In this document: in pieces, positions 1-6,627 of the stretch
Numbering within the stretch: position 1 is the first letter of the stretch
How the letters are laid out: each line of letters begins with the position of its first letter
Origin: Synergistaceae bacterium DZ-S4
GTDB taxonomy: Bacteria > Synergistota > Synergistia > Synergistales > Synergistaceae
DNA length: 64,000 nt
Direction: 5' to 3'
NCBI GenBank assembly: GCA_025943965.1
Contig: JAPCWD010000010.1
Coordinates: forward strand, 1-64,000
Notes under the pieces: generated by a model
The model's database searches: none
What the model was told of the DNA's origin: nothing
The model's input: only the letters and a program-made list of their open reading frames with translations
Translations under genes and position numbers: made by a program

Positions 1-360
1 TTCGGTCTTCCCGGCACCTCTATATCATTAGGGTAATTCTACCCAAATGACCAGTATTATGAAAAGACGCTTACTTTTATTCTTATGTTATCTCTTTGGT
101 AAATATATTTTATGATACGAGCGGCTTCTGTTTGGAACTTAAAAAGCTAGTTATAGCAAGGACCTAGAGTCACTTGTATCCCCGACTGAGGCATTCGGGG
201 ACGACAAAATGGACTTGGTTCTTTAGGTTCTCACGACCGTTTGACTATTGTTTGACAACGTTTGACTATCGTTTGACCGCCCTTACGATTGCTTCACCAT
301 CGCTTCACGCGACAGATTTTGTCGCAGTTTCACGCGGCTTACCCTTGCCGCACTTCACAA
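1..360. other. Non-coding window edge with dispersed repeats
   Basis: I see no convincing gene here. The first 36 bases read open to a stop at 34-36 and could be the tail of a gene entering from the left, but 11 codons are too few to support that. The rest holds the repeat described at 141-312. Small ORFs in this stretch have repeat-derived composition and no ribosome binding site, so I do not call them. Confidence 0.6.
141..312. repeat. Composite D/C repeat: CCCCG hairpin plus 10-11-bp periodic array
   Basis: A block starting at GTTATAGCAAGGACCTAGAG (150-169) leads into a hairpin with a 7-bp stem, TCCCCGA (179-185) pairing with TCGGGGA (195-201). It is followed by tandem units GTTTGACTATT, GTTTGACAAC, GTTTGACTATC and GTTTGACC (239-278), spaced 11, 10 and 11 bp. 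The same lead-in and hairpin recur at 55179-55235, and reversed at about 49855-49885, so this is a dispersed element. Its function is unknown. Confidence 0.7.
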
Positions 361-395
361 TTTTAATATTTGGGAAACTCACCCAAATATTAAAA
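361..395. terminator. Hairpin overlapping the dgkA 3' end
   Basis: Perfect 14-bp inverted repeat: 361-374 pairs with 382-395 around a 7-nt loop. The arm nearest the gene is made of the last codons of dgkA and the loop contains its TGA stop. The stem is AT-rich at its base, so the right-hand strand acts as a modest U/A tract. A terminator or mRNA-end stabiliser for dgkA is the likely role. Confidence 0.65.
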
Positions 396-735
396 TTAAT
401 GCAGCGGTGTAACCGCAAAACAAACTGATCAGAACTGCGCCTGACAGCATATCCTTCGCGTGCCTGACATCCTCCCTGTAGATGGGGCCCAGGAGCATAT
501 CGATCATCGTCTCGCAGGATGTATTGATAAGTTCGATCACTATCGGAAAGAGGCCTGCCAGAAATACGGCCAGAACAGTTTTGACATCTTTGCCCTTCCA
601 AAGTGCCAGAACCACCAGAAACGCCAGAGCGCCGAACTCGCGTCTGACGGCTTTCTCAGACTTGAATGCCGACCATATGCCGTTAAGAGAGTACCCGGTC
701 TTGCTTATCAGATTTCCGTTCTTCCATTGTTTCAT
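379..735 (-). CDS. dgkA: Diacylglycerol/undecaprenol kinase (DgkA family)
   Basis: 118-residue integral membrane kinase, the usual length for the prokaryotic DAGK family, which phosphorylates diacylglycerol or undecaprenol with ATP at the inner membrane. The signature is visible as ELINTSCETMID (family pattern E-x2-N-T/S-x-x-E-x2-x-D) near residues 68-79, then the KDMLSGAVL segment. Three hydrophobic helices are apparent (about residues 33-50, 53-68 and 97-117). A GGTGAT ribosome binding site precedes the ATG. The gene is single and divergent from fhs. The stop codon lies inside the terminator hairpin. Whether the substrate is diacylglycerol or undecaprenol cannot be read from sequence. Confidence 0.9.
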   Translation of the reverse strand: MKQWKNGNLISKTGYSLNGIWSAFKSEKAVRREFGALAFLVVLALWKGKDVKTVLAVFLAGLFPIVIELINTSCETMIDMLLGPIYREDVRHAKDMLSGAVLISLFCGYTAALILIFG

Positions 736-855
736 GCTTTATCACCATACATCACGAAAATAAAAATCAGTATTAAACATTAACATTTTGAGCAACTTAT
801 GGTATATATATTTACTTTAGGCTCAGGAGTAATTATATATCAGGAGGAGGATATT

Positions 856-2526
856 ATGTTCTCAGATATCGAAATAGCACAGCAGGCGAAACTCAGACCG
901 ATCCATGAAATAGCCGAAAAAGCGGGTATCCCAGATGAATATGTGATCCCGTACGGAAGCGACAAGGCAAAGATCTCCCTGGATTTCTTCAATACACTAA
1001 AGGATAAAAAAGACGGGAAGCTTATCCTTGTAACGGCAACTACGCCCACCGCGGCAGGAGAGGGTAAGACCACCGTTACGATTGGCCTCACCCAGGGGCT
1101 CGTGAAGCACGGCAAAAAAGCCATGACATGCCTCAGAGAGCCTTCGCTCGGCCCATGCTTCGGAGTAAAGGGCGGAGCAGCCGGCGGCGGTTACTCACAG
1201 GTCCTTCCGATGGAATCGATCAATCTACACTTCACCGGTGACATACATGCGATAGGAACAGCACATAACCTCCTCTCCGCTATGATCGACAATCACCTTC
1301 AGCAGGGCAACCAGCTCAACATAGACCCGCGCAGGATAGTGTGGCGCAGGGCCATGGACATGAATGACCGTGCCCTCCGCAACATAGTTATAGGGCTTGG
1401 CGGGACTGCACACGGCGTTCCGCGTGAAACGGGTTTTGACATTACTGTGGCATCGGAAGTCATGGCTATCTTCTGCCTCGCGGACAGCCTTGAGGACCTT
1501 AAGGCACGCCTCGGCAAAATAGTCGTAGCATACACGTATGACAGCAAGCCCGTAACGGCGCATGACATAAAGGCAGAGGGGGCTATGACGGCGCTTCTCC
1601 GAGATGCCATCAACCCCAACCTTGTTCAGACGATCGAAGGCGTCCCGGCTTTCGTACACGGCGGCCCCTTCGCTAACATCGCCCACGGGACAAATACTGT
1701 CACAGCAACGAGGATGGCCCTAAAACTTTCCGATTACGTCGTAACGGAAGCCGGATTTGCCTCAGACCTCGGAGCTGAGAAGTTCATGGACATCGTCTCC
1801 CGCTATGCGGGCTTCAACCCCCATGCAGTAGTGATAGTCACAACTGTCCGCGCGCTCAAGCTTCACGGCGGAGCGGCGAAGGATCAGCTTAAGTCGGAGA
1901 ACATCGAGGCCCTTAAAAAAGGCATCCCGAACCTGGAAGCTCATATCAAAAATATGAAGCAGTTCGGGGTTCCGGTAGTCGTAGCGCTCAACCGTTTTGT
2001 AGATGACACAGACGAGGAACTCAGGCTTGTCCAAGAAGCTGCTCTTAACCTTGGAGCAAGGATCTCCCTTGCCGAAGTATGGGCAAAGGGCGGAGATGGT
2101 GCCCTTGACCTCGCTGGCCAAGTGCTTCACATGATCGACAATGAGAAAAACGAATATCGCCCTCTCTACGGACTTGATATGCCGCTTAAAGAGAAGATCC
2201 GTACCATAGCAACGAAGGTCTACGGGGCGGATGACGCGGTATATGAGGACAAGGCATCAAAGACTCTCAAGGAACTTGAGGATATGGGATACGGCAACCT
2301 CCCCGTCTGTATGGCGAAGACCCAGATGTCACTCTCAGATGACGCAGCGGTAAAAGGCAGACCGACGAACTTCAAGATAACTGTACGTGAGGTCCGCCTC
2401 TCTGCCGGGGCGGGATTCATAGTAGCCATCTGCGGAGCGATGATGACAATGCCCGGACTTCCCAAAACCCCGGCAGCCGAAAAGATCGACGTAGACAACC
2501 AGGGCCGCATAACAGGCCTCTTCTAA
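856..2526 (+). CDS. fhs: Formate--tetrahydrofolate ligase
   Basis: 556-residue ATP-dependent ligase making 10-formyl-tetrahydrofolate from formate and THF, the entry step of the methyl branch of one-carbon metabolism. It matches the family's usual length of about 556. The ATP-binding loop [11 protein letters not shown] is near residues 60-70, followed by [12 protein letters not shown] and the C-terminal [10 protein letters not shown] start at 856 because AGGAGGAGG (842-850) sits just upstream. An in-frame start 57 bp earlier lacks a ribosome site and would extend past the conserved N-terminus. The gene is monocistronic, closed by an 18-bp-stem hairpin. It fits an anaerobe using formate or serving purine and serine/glycine metabolism. 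Confidence 0.97.
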   Translation: MFSDIEIAQQAKLRPIHEIAEKAGIPDEYVIPYGSDKAKISLDFFNTLKDKKDGKLILVTATTPTAAGEGKTTVTIGLTQGLVKHGKKAMTCLREPSLGPCFGVKGGAAGGGYSQVLPMESINLHFTGDIHAIGTAHNLLSAMIDNHLQQGNQLNIDPRRIVWRRAMDMNDRALRNIVIGLGGTAHGVPRETGFDITVASEVMAIFCLADSLEDLKARLGKIVVAYTYDSKPVTAHDIKAEGAMTALLRDAINPNLVQTIEGVPAFVHGGPFANIAHGTNTVTATRMALKLSDYVVTEAGFASDLGAEKFMDIVSRYAGFNPHAVVIVTTVRALKLHGGAAKDQLKSENIEALKKGIPNLEAHIKNMKQFGVPVVVALNRFVDDTDEELRLVQEAALNLGARISLAEVWAKGGDGALDLAGQVLHMIDNEKNEYRPLYGLDMPLKEKIRTIATKVYGADDAVYEDKASKTLKELEDMGYGNLPVCMAKTQMSLSDDAAVKGRPTNFKITVREVRLSAGAGFIVAICGAMMTMPGLPKTPAAEKIDVDNQGRITGLF

Positions 2527-2545
2527 ATCAAGCATAGATTTTTCT

Positions 2546-2587
2546 GACAAAAGACAGCGCATCGCAATAGATGCGCTGTCTTTTGTC
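2546..2587. terminator. Terminator after fhs
   Basis: Perfect 18-bp stem (2546-2563 with 2570-2587) around a 6-nt loop. The distal arm ends in TTTTGTC rather than a pure U-run. It is strong enough to isolate fhs from the NAD operon. Confidence 0.85.
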
Positions 2588-2624
2588 ATCTCTGAATGCC
2601 GTTTCATCAACAAATCCAAAAGTC

Positions 2625-2653
2625 TTGACACCTGTCTTGTCAGGTGTTATCTT
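2625..2653 (+). promoter_or_regulatory. nadA promoter with embedded NiaR-type palindrome
   Basis: Consensus -35 TTGACA (2625-2630), exactly 17 bp, then -10 TATCTT (2648-2653). The spacer contains almost all of a perfect palindrome: ACACCTG (2628-2634), 6 bp, CAGGTGT (2641-2647). An operator here would block RNA polymerase directly. The last gene of the operon encodes a NiaR-family nicotinate-responsive repressor, so autoregulation is the simple inference. I did not compare the site with a published NiaR matrix. Confidence 0.8.
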
Positions 2654-2688
2654 TCGTGCCGGTGATCTTATCAAGTTGAGGGGAAAAA

Positions 2689-3612
2689 ATGACAAAAGTT
2701 AGACAAAGGATCAAGGAACTCAAAAAAGAGAAGGACGTTGCGATACTTGCGCATTATTATGTGCCGGACGAAGTGCAGGATATTGCCGACCATGTCGGTG
2801 ATTCTTACTATCTGAGCACTGTAGCTTCACAGCTTAGGCAAAAAGTGATACTTTTCTGCGGTGTTTCGTTCATGGCGGAAAGCGTAAAGATACTGAACCC
2901 GGGAAAAACTGTCCTGATGCCTGATCTGACCGCAGATTGTCCGATGGCGCACATGGCCTCGACGGAGGAGATCAAAAGAATACGAGGCAGGTATGGAGAT
3001 CTTTCCGTAGTCTGTTACATAAACTCGACCGCAGAAATAAAAGCCTGTTCTGACGTATGCGTCACTTCTTCTAATGCACTGAAGGTCATCAGGTCAATAC
3101 CTGAGAAAAACATCCTCTTCATACCCGACAAGAATCTTGGAAGATATATATCAAAACAGGTGTCCGAGAAAAACTTTATTTTCAATGATGGTTTTTGTTA
3201 CGTGCACGACGGGATCAAAGCAGAAGATATTATGGACCTCAAAAGGCTCCATCCTCATGCCAAGGTCGTCGCCCACCCGGAATGCAGGGAGGAGGCGGCA
3301 GTCCTTTCAGATTACGTCGGAAGCACTTCCGGCATCATTGATTACATTGGAAAAAACCCATCTGAAGAAATTATTGTCTGTACAGAGAGCGGGATATTCT
3401 ATGAACTTCAAAAGAGGAGACCGGGAATAAAGCTGTATACCCCCTCAAAGTGCACATTATGCGGTGATATGAAGAAGAACACTCCTGAAAAAGTCCTCAG
3501 AGCTCTTGAGGAGCCGTGTCATGAGATCCATGTCGATGAGGCTCTTGCGGTTAAAGCCCTTCGTCCTCTAAAAAATATGCTCAGATATGCAAAAGGCGGA
3601 CAGACAAAATGA
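2689..3612 (+). CDS. nadA: Quinolinate synthase A
   Basis: 307-residue [4Fe-4S] enzyme condensing iminoaspartate with dihydroxyacetone phosphate to quinolinate, the second step of de novo NAD synthesis. The three cluster cysteines expected of the family are in FCGVSFMAE (Cys57), HPEC (near 199) and CTLCGDMKKN (near 260). The substrate-contacting AHYY and the STSGI motif are present. A GAGGGG ribosome site precedes the ATG. It is first in the nadABC-niaR operon and overlaps nadB by 4 bp (ATGA). Confidence 0.97.
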   Translation: MTKVRQRIKELKKEKDVAILAHYYVPDEVQDIADHVGDSYYLSTVASQLRQKVILFCGVSFMAESVKILNPGKTVLMPDLTADCPMAHMASTEEIKRIRGRYGDLSVVCYINSTAEIKACSDVCVTSSNALKVIRSIPEKNILFIPDKNLGRYISKQVSEKNFIFNDGFCYVHDGIKAEDIMDLKRLHPHAKVVAHPECREEAAVLSDYVGSTSGIIDYIGKNPSEEIIVCTESGIFYELQKRRPGIKLYTPSKCTLCGDMKKNTPEKVLRALEEPCHEIHVDEALAVKALRPLKNMLRYAKGGQTK

Positions 3613-4892
3613 AAAAATTTGATGTTGTCATCGTCGGAACGGGAGTTTCGGGGCTTTTCACTGCGCTCAACCTTAATAGGGACAAAAATATCGCCATACT
3701 GACCAAATCAACCCTTGATGAGACAGACTCATTCCTGGCGCAGGGCGGCATATGCGTTCAGGCCGATGATGATGATTTCGAAAGTTTCATGGAGGACACG
3801 CTCCGGGCCGGACACTATGAAAACAACAGGGAAGCTGTTGCGGTCATGATAAGGCAATCCAAAGAAGTGATAGGGGACCTGATCCGTCTGGGGGTCAAAT
3901 TTGACCGCGATGGGGACAGCTTTTCATATACAAGGGAGGCTGCCCATTCCAGGCCCAGGATACTCCACTGCAAAGACAGGACCGGCAGTGAGATAAACGG
4001 CAGACTGCTTAAAAAAGTCCTTGAAATGGAAAATGTGACAATAATGGAAAAGACAACTGTCACAGACATATTGACCGATGGAAACCGCTGCTGCGGAGTG
4101 ATAGTCAGGGGACCCGATGGAAATTATGAAAATTTCTGCTCTCATGTGACGGTCTTTGCAACCGGAGGAATAGGGGGACTCTTTGAACGGTCCACAAATT
4201 TTTCTCATCTTACCGGAGATGCGCTTGCCATTGCGATAAAACACGGGATAAAGATCAAAGACATAAATTATATACAGGTACATCCCACATCACTCTACAC
4301 AGAGGAGCAGGGGAGGGCATTTCTTATCTCGGAGGCAGTCAGGGGAGAAGGCGCTGTTCTCATAGACAGAGAGGGCAACAGATTTACCGATGAGCTTCAG
4401 CCACGCGACGTGGTAACGAAAAAAATATACGAACAGATGGAAAAGGACAAAATGCCCTACGTGCGCCTCTGTTTGAAGGGGCATGTAAGGGCCGACATAG
4501 CCAATAGGTTCCCCACGATCTATGAGTACTGCCTAAAACACGGCTATGACATAACCAGCGAGCCCATACCCATTGTCCCGGCGCAGCACTACTTTATGGG
4601 CGGCATAGAGACGGACCTGAACGGGAGGACATCTATGGACTCCCTCTACGCAGCGGGAGAGACAGCCTGCAACGGAGTTCACGGCAAAAACCGCCTTGCG
4701 AGCAACTCACTGCTGGAGAGTCTGGTATTCAGCAAAAGGGCTGCGCAGGACATAAATAATAACTGGCAGATAAGGGAGCATCCCAATTTTCCCGAACCGC
4801 CTCAAATATCCTGCGAAGAGCAGATCCTCAAAGATAAAAATATGGTAATCAGCGAGATCAGAAGGGGAGAGAAGGATGCAGAACAACATTGA
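3609..4892 (+). CDS. nadB: L-aspartate oxidase
   Basis: 427-residue FAD enzyme oxidising L-aspartate to iminoaspartate, feeding NadA. The N-terminal dinucleotide-binding motif VGTGVSGL is near residues 10-17. The family motif around QGGICV (substrate/FAD region) and the succinate-dehydrogenase-like HPTSLY segment are visible, as is the active-site RGEGAVL region. At 427 residues it is shorter than the 510-540-residue forms and has little of the C-terminal helical domain, a known short variant. In anaerobes fumarate can serve as electron acceptor. Start ATG overlaps the nadA stop. Confidence 0.95.
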   Translation: MKKFDVVIVGTGVSGLFTALNLNRDKNIAILTKSTLDETDSFLAQGGICVQADDDDFESFMEDTLRAGHYENNREAVAVMIRQSKEVIGDLIRLGVKFDRDGDSFSYTREAAHSRPRILHCKDRTGSEINGRLLKKVLEMENVTIMEKTTVTDILTDGNRCCGVIVRGPDGNYENFCSHVTVFATGGIGGLFERSTNFSHLTGDALAIAIKHGIKIKDINYIQVHPTSLYTEEQGRAFLISEAVRGEGAVLIDREGNRFTDELQPRDVVTKKIYEQMEKDKMPYVRLCLKGHVRADIANRFPTIYEYCLKHGYDITSEPIPIVPAQHYFMGGIETDLNGRTSMDSLYAAGETACNGVHGKNRLASNSLLESLVFSKRAAQDINNNWQIREHPNFPEPPQISCEEQILKDKNMVISEIRRGEKDAEQH

Positions 4893-5715
4893 CTGCCTCA
4901 TACTGTCGGCACTTCGCGAAGACATATCGCATGAGGACATCACTACAAACGCCGTAATAAAAGAGTACACAAAAGGCAGGGTAAAGCTGATCTGTAAGCA
5001 GGATGGCGTGATAGCGGGCCTCCATGTCTTTGAGCGCGTATTCAAGCTTCTGGATGACGGAATAAAGATCAGCCTTCATTTCAAAGACGGAGATACAGTG
5101 AAAAACGGTGATATCGCAGCTGAGGTCGAGGGTGACATACGGACGATACTTTCCTGCGAAAGGACTGCCCTGAACTTTATTCAGAGGATGAGCGGGATAG
5201 CCACCCATACGAGAAAGATAGCTGATATGCTTGAGGGCAGCGGGATCAGGCTGCTTGACACCAGAAAAACAACTCCAAACAACAGGATATTCGAAAAATA
5301 TGCGGTAAGGGTGGGAGGAGGGAATAATCACAGGTTCAACCTCTCTGACGGAATAATGCTGAAGGACAACCACATTGCGGCAGCCGGAGGAGTCAGGCAG
5401 GCCATCGCCCTCGCAAGGAAGTATGCCCCCTTTGTCCATAAGATAGAGGTTGAAACCGAAGATCTCGGAATGGTCAGGGATGCGCTTGAGGCAAAAGCGG
5501 ATATAATTATGCTGGACAACATGAGTGTAGCGGATATGAAAAAAGCAGTAAAAATGATAAACGGCAGGGCACTCACCGAGTGTTCCGGAAACGTCACGGC
5601 CGAAAAGATAGCCGCGATAAAAGAAGCAGGGGTTGACTACATCTCCTGTGGAGTTCTTACCTACAATTCTTCTATACTTGACATGTCGTTAAAAAACCTG
5701 GAAAGGACAGACTGA
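4876..5715 (+). CDS. nadC: Nicotinate-nucleotide pyrophosphorylase (quinolinate phosphoribosyltransferase)
   Basis: 279 residues, the normal length. It converts quinolinate and PRPP to nicotinate mononucleotide with decarboxylation. Diagnostic stretches are the DTRKTTPNNR motif (substrate binding), GGGNNHRFNLSDGIMLKDNH, VEVETEDL and the C-terminal ECSGNV. It overlaps the nadB 3' end by 17 bp and has a GGGGAGAAGG ribosome site inside nadB, so it is translationally coupled. Confidence 0.97.
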   Translation: MQNNIDCLILSALREDISHEDITTNAVIKEYTKGRVKLICKQDGVIAGLHVFERVFKLLDDGIKISLHFKDGDTVKNGDIAAEVEGDIRTILSCERTALNFIQRMSGIATHTRKIADMLEGSGIRLLDTRKTTPNNRIFEKYAVRVGGGNNHRFNLSDGIMLKDNHIAAAGGVRQAIALARKYAPFVHKIEVETEDLGMVRDALEAKADIIMLDNMSVADMKKAVKMINGRALTECSGNVTAEKIAAIKEAGVDYISCGVLTYNSSILDMSLKNLERTD

Positions 5716-5719
5716 CCGG

Positions 5720-6226
5720 ATGAACGGAGAAAAGAGAAGGGAAAGGATACTTGAGCAGCTTAAGGAGAACAGGATGCCGCTCTCCGGGGTCCGCCTTGCC
5801 GAAATGCACGGCGTGAGCCGGCAGGTCATTGTTCAGGATATTGCACTGCTCAGGGCTCAAAAGCACGATATCCTTTCCACAAGTTCCGGCTACATGCTTC
5901 AGAGTCCTGTAAGGCCCCAAAGGTTTTTTTATGTAGTCCACGATGATGAGAGCATACTCGACGAACTTTTCACGATAGTTGACCTGGGCGGACGTATAGT
6001 GGACGTCAGGGTAGAGCATCAGGCGTACGGCAGCTTTGCCGCGGACTTAAACGTCAAGTCGAGAAAAGACGCCGAAAAACTGATGGAAAGCATCTCAGCA
6101 GGCAGAAGCCGCCCTCTGAAAAATCTGACCCAGAACCGCCACTCCCACCTGGTAGAAGCTGAGACCGAAGAGGACCTGGACATCATAGAAAGTGAGCTGT
6201 GCAGAAAAGGATACCTCTGCAATTGA
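5720..6226 (+). CDS. niaR: NiaR-family transcriptional repressor (HTH_11 + 3H domain)
   Basis: 168-residue regulator. Residues 1-60 form a winged helix-turn-helix (SGVRLAEMHGVSRQVIVQDI), and the rest is a 3H domain whose three defining histidines are seen in RVEHQAYG and NRHSHLVE. NiaR proteins bind nicotinic acid and repress NAD synthesis or salvage genes. It sits 4 bp after nadC, so it should autoregulate through the palindrome at 2628-2647. The last codons (Cys-Asn-stop) lie inside the B-family repeat starting at 6220, so the native C-terminus may have been altered. The ribosome site is weak, which suggests coupling to nadC. Confidence 0.93.
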   Translation: MNGEKRRERILEQLKENRMPLSGVRLAEMHGVSRQVIVQDIALLRAQKHDILSTSSGYMLQSPVRPQRFFYVVHDDESILDELFTIVDLGGRIVDVRVEHQAYGSFAADLNVKSRKDAEKLMESISAGRSRPLKNLTQNRHSHLVEAETEEDLDIIESELCRKGYLCN

Positions 6227-6256
6227 GGAATCTCGCGGCGCTGACTTAGCAACACT
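6220..6256. repeat. B-family repeat, left-end fragment
   Basis: CAATTGAGGAATCTCGCG followed by GGCGCTGACTTAGCAACA matches the left end of the full 126-bp elements at 52199 and 60988. The right half is missing and the sequence runs straight into a family A array. The niaR stop codon is the TGA in CAATTGA. Confidence 0.75.
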
Positions 6257-6257
6257 G

Positions 6258-6518
6258 AAGGCGAGGTCCTCCGCCGGAGAATTTGCAAGGAATGCACTCG
6301 CGGTGAATTCGCGAGGATCATCGCTGGTGAATTTACTGAATGGATCATTCAGCGGTGAATTGGCCCCTAAATCATCAATATGGAATCTCCGCGGCCTTTA
6401 GCCGCAAATTCACCGCGAGACGAAGCGAGCAAATTCTCCGCAGCCTAGAGGCTGCAAATTCTCCTCGGCATGATTCGCGCCGCAATTCCCCGCGGCATCC
6501 TCATGCCGCTATTCCTCC
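6258..6518. repeat. Family A hairpin array, head-to-head
   Basis: About nine short palindromes are separated by a conserved spacer. The first half has the spacer as GGAGAATTT/GGTGAATT; the second half has it inverted as AATTCACC/AAATTCTCC. Visible stems include CTGAAT/ATTCAG (6335-6351), GCGGC/GCCGC (6391-6405), GCAGCC/GGCTGC (6440-6455) and GCGGCAT/ATGCCGC (6492-6509). The stem sequences differ while the spacers stay constant. It occupies the whole niaR-ileS gap upstream of the ileS promoter. Confidence 0.85.
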
Positions 6519-6520
6519 CC

Positions 6521-6549
6521 TTGTCTCATACTTGCATCACATTTATAAT
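6521..6549 (+). promoter_or_regulatory. ileS promoter
   Basis: -35 TTGTCT (6521-6526), 17-bp spacer, perfect -10 TATAAT (6544-6549), followed by about 75 nt of leader and AGGAGG at 6616-6621. No T-box sequence or specifier hairpin is evident in the short leader. Confidence 0.8.
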
Positions 6550-6627
6550 GTACAGGTTGTACAATATGGCGATAATTCTGCCTATGCCGGACGACATGGC
6601 GGACCGAGCTTATAGGAGGTAACATCA

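Noticed and set aside
174..428. 84-codon ORF in the left flank
   Set aside because: It lies across the D/C repeat and the dgkA terminator, has no ribosome site, and its sequence is repeat-derived.
799..855. N-terminal extension of formate-THF ligase
   Set aside because: The extension precedes the strong AGGAGGAGG site and is not like the family start.
6227..6615. Several 60-110-codon ORFs between niaR and ileS
   Set aside because: They read through the hairpin array in all frames and end in the ileS promoter. There is no ribosome site or protein-like composition.
6550..6627. T-box riboswitch before ileS
   Set aside because: The leader is only about 75 nt. No T-box sequence and no specifier or antiterminator hairpin can be seen.
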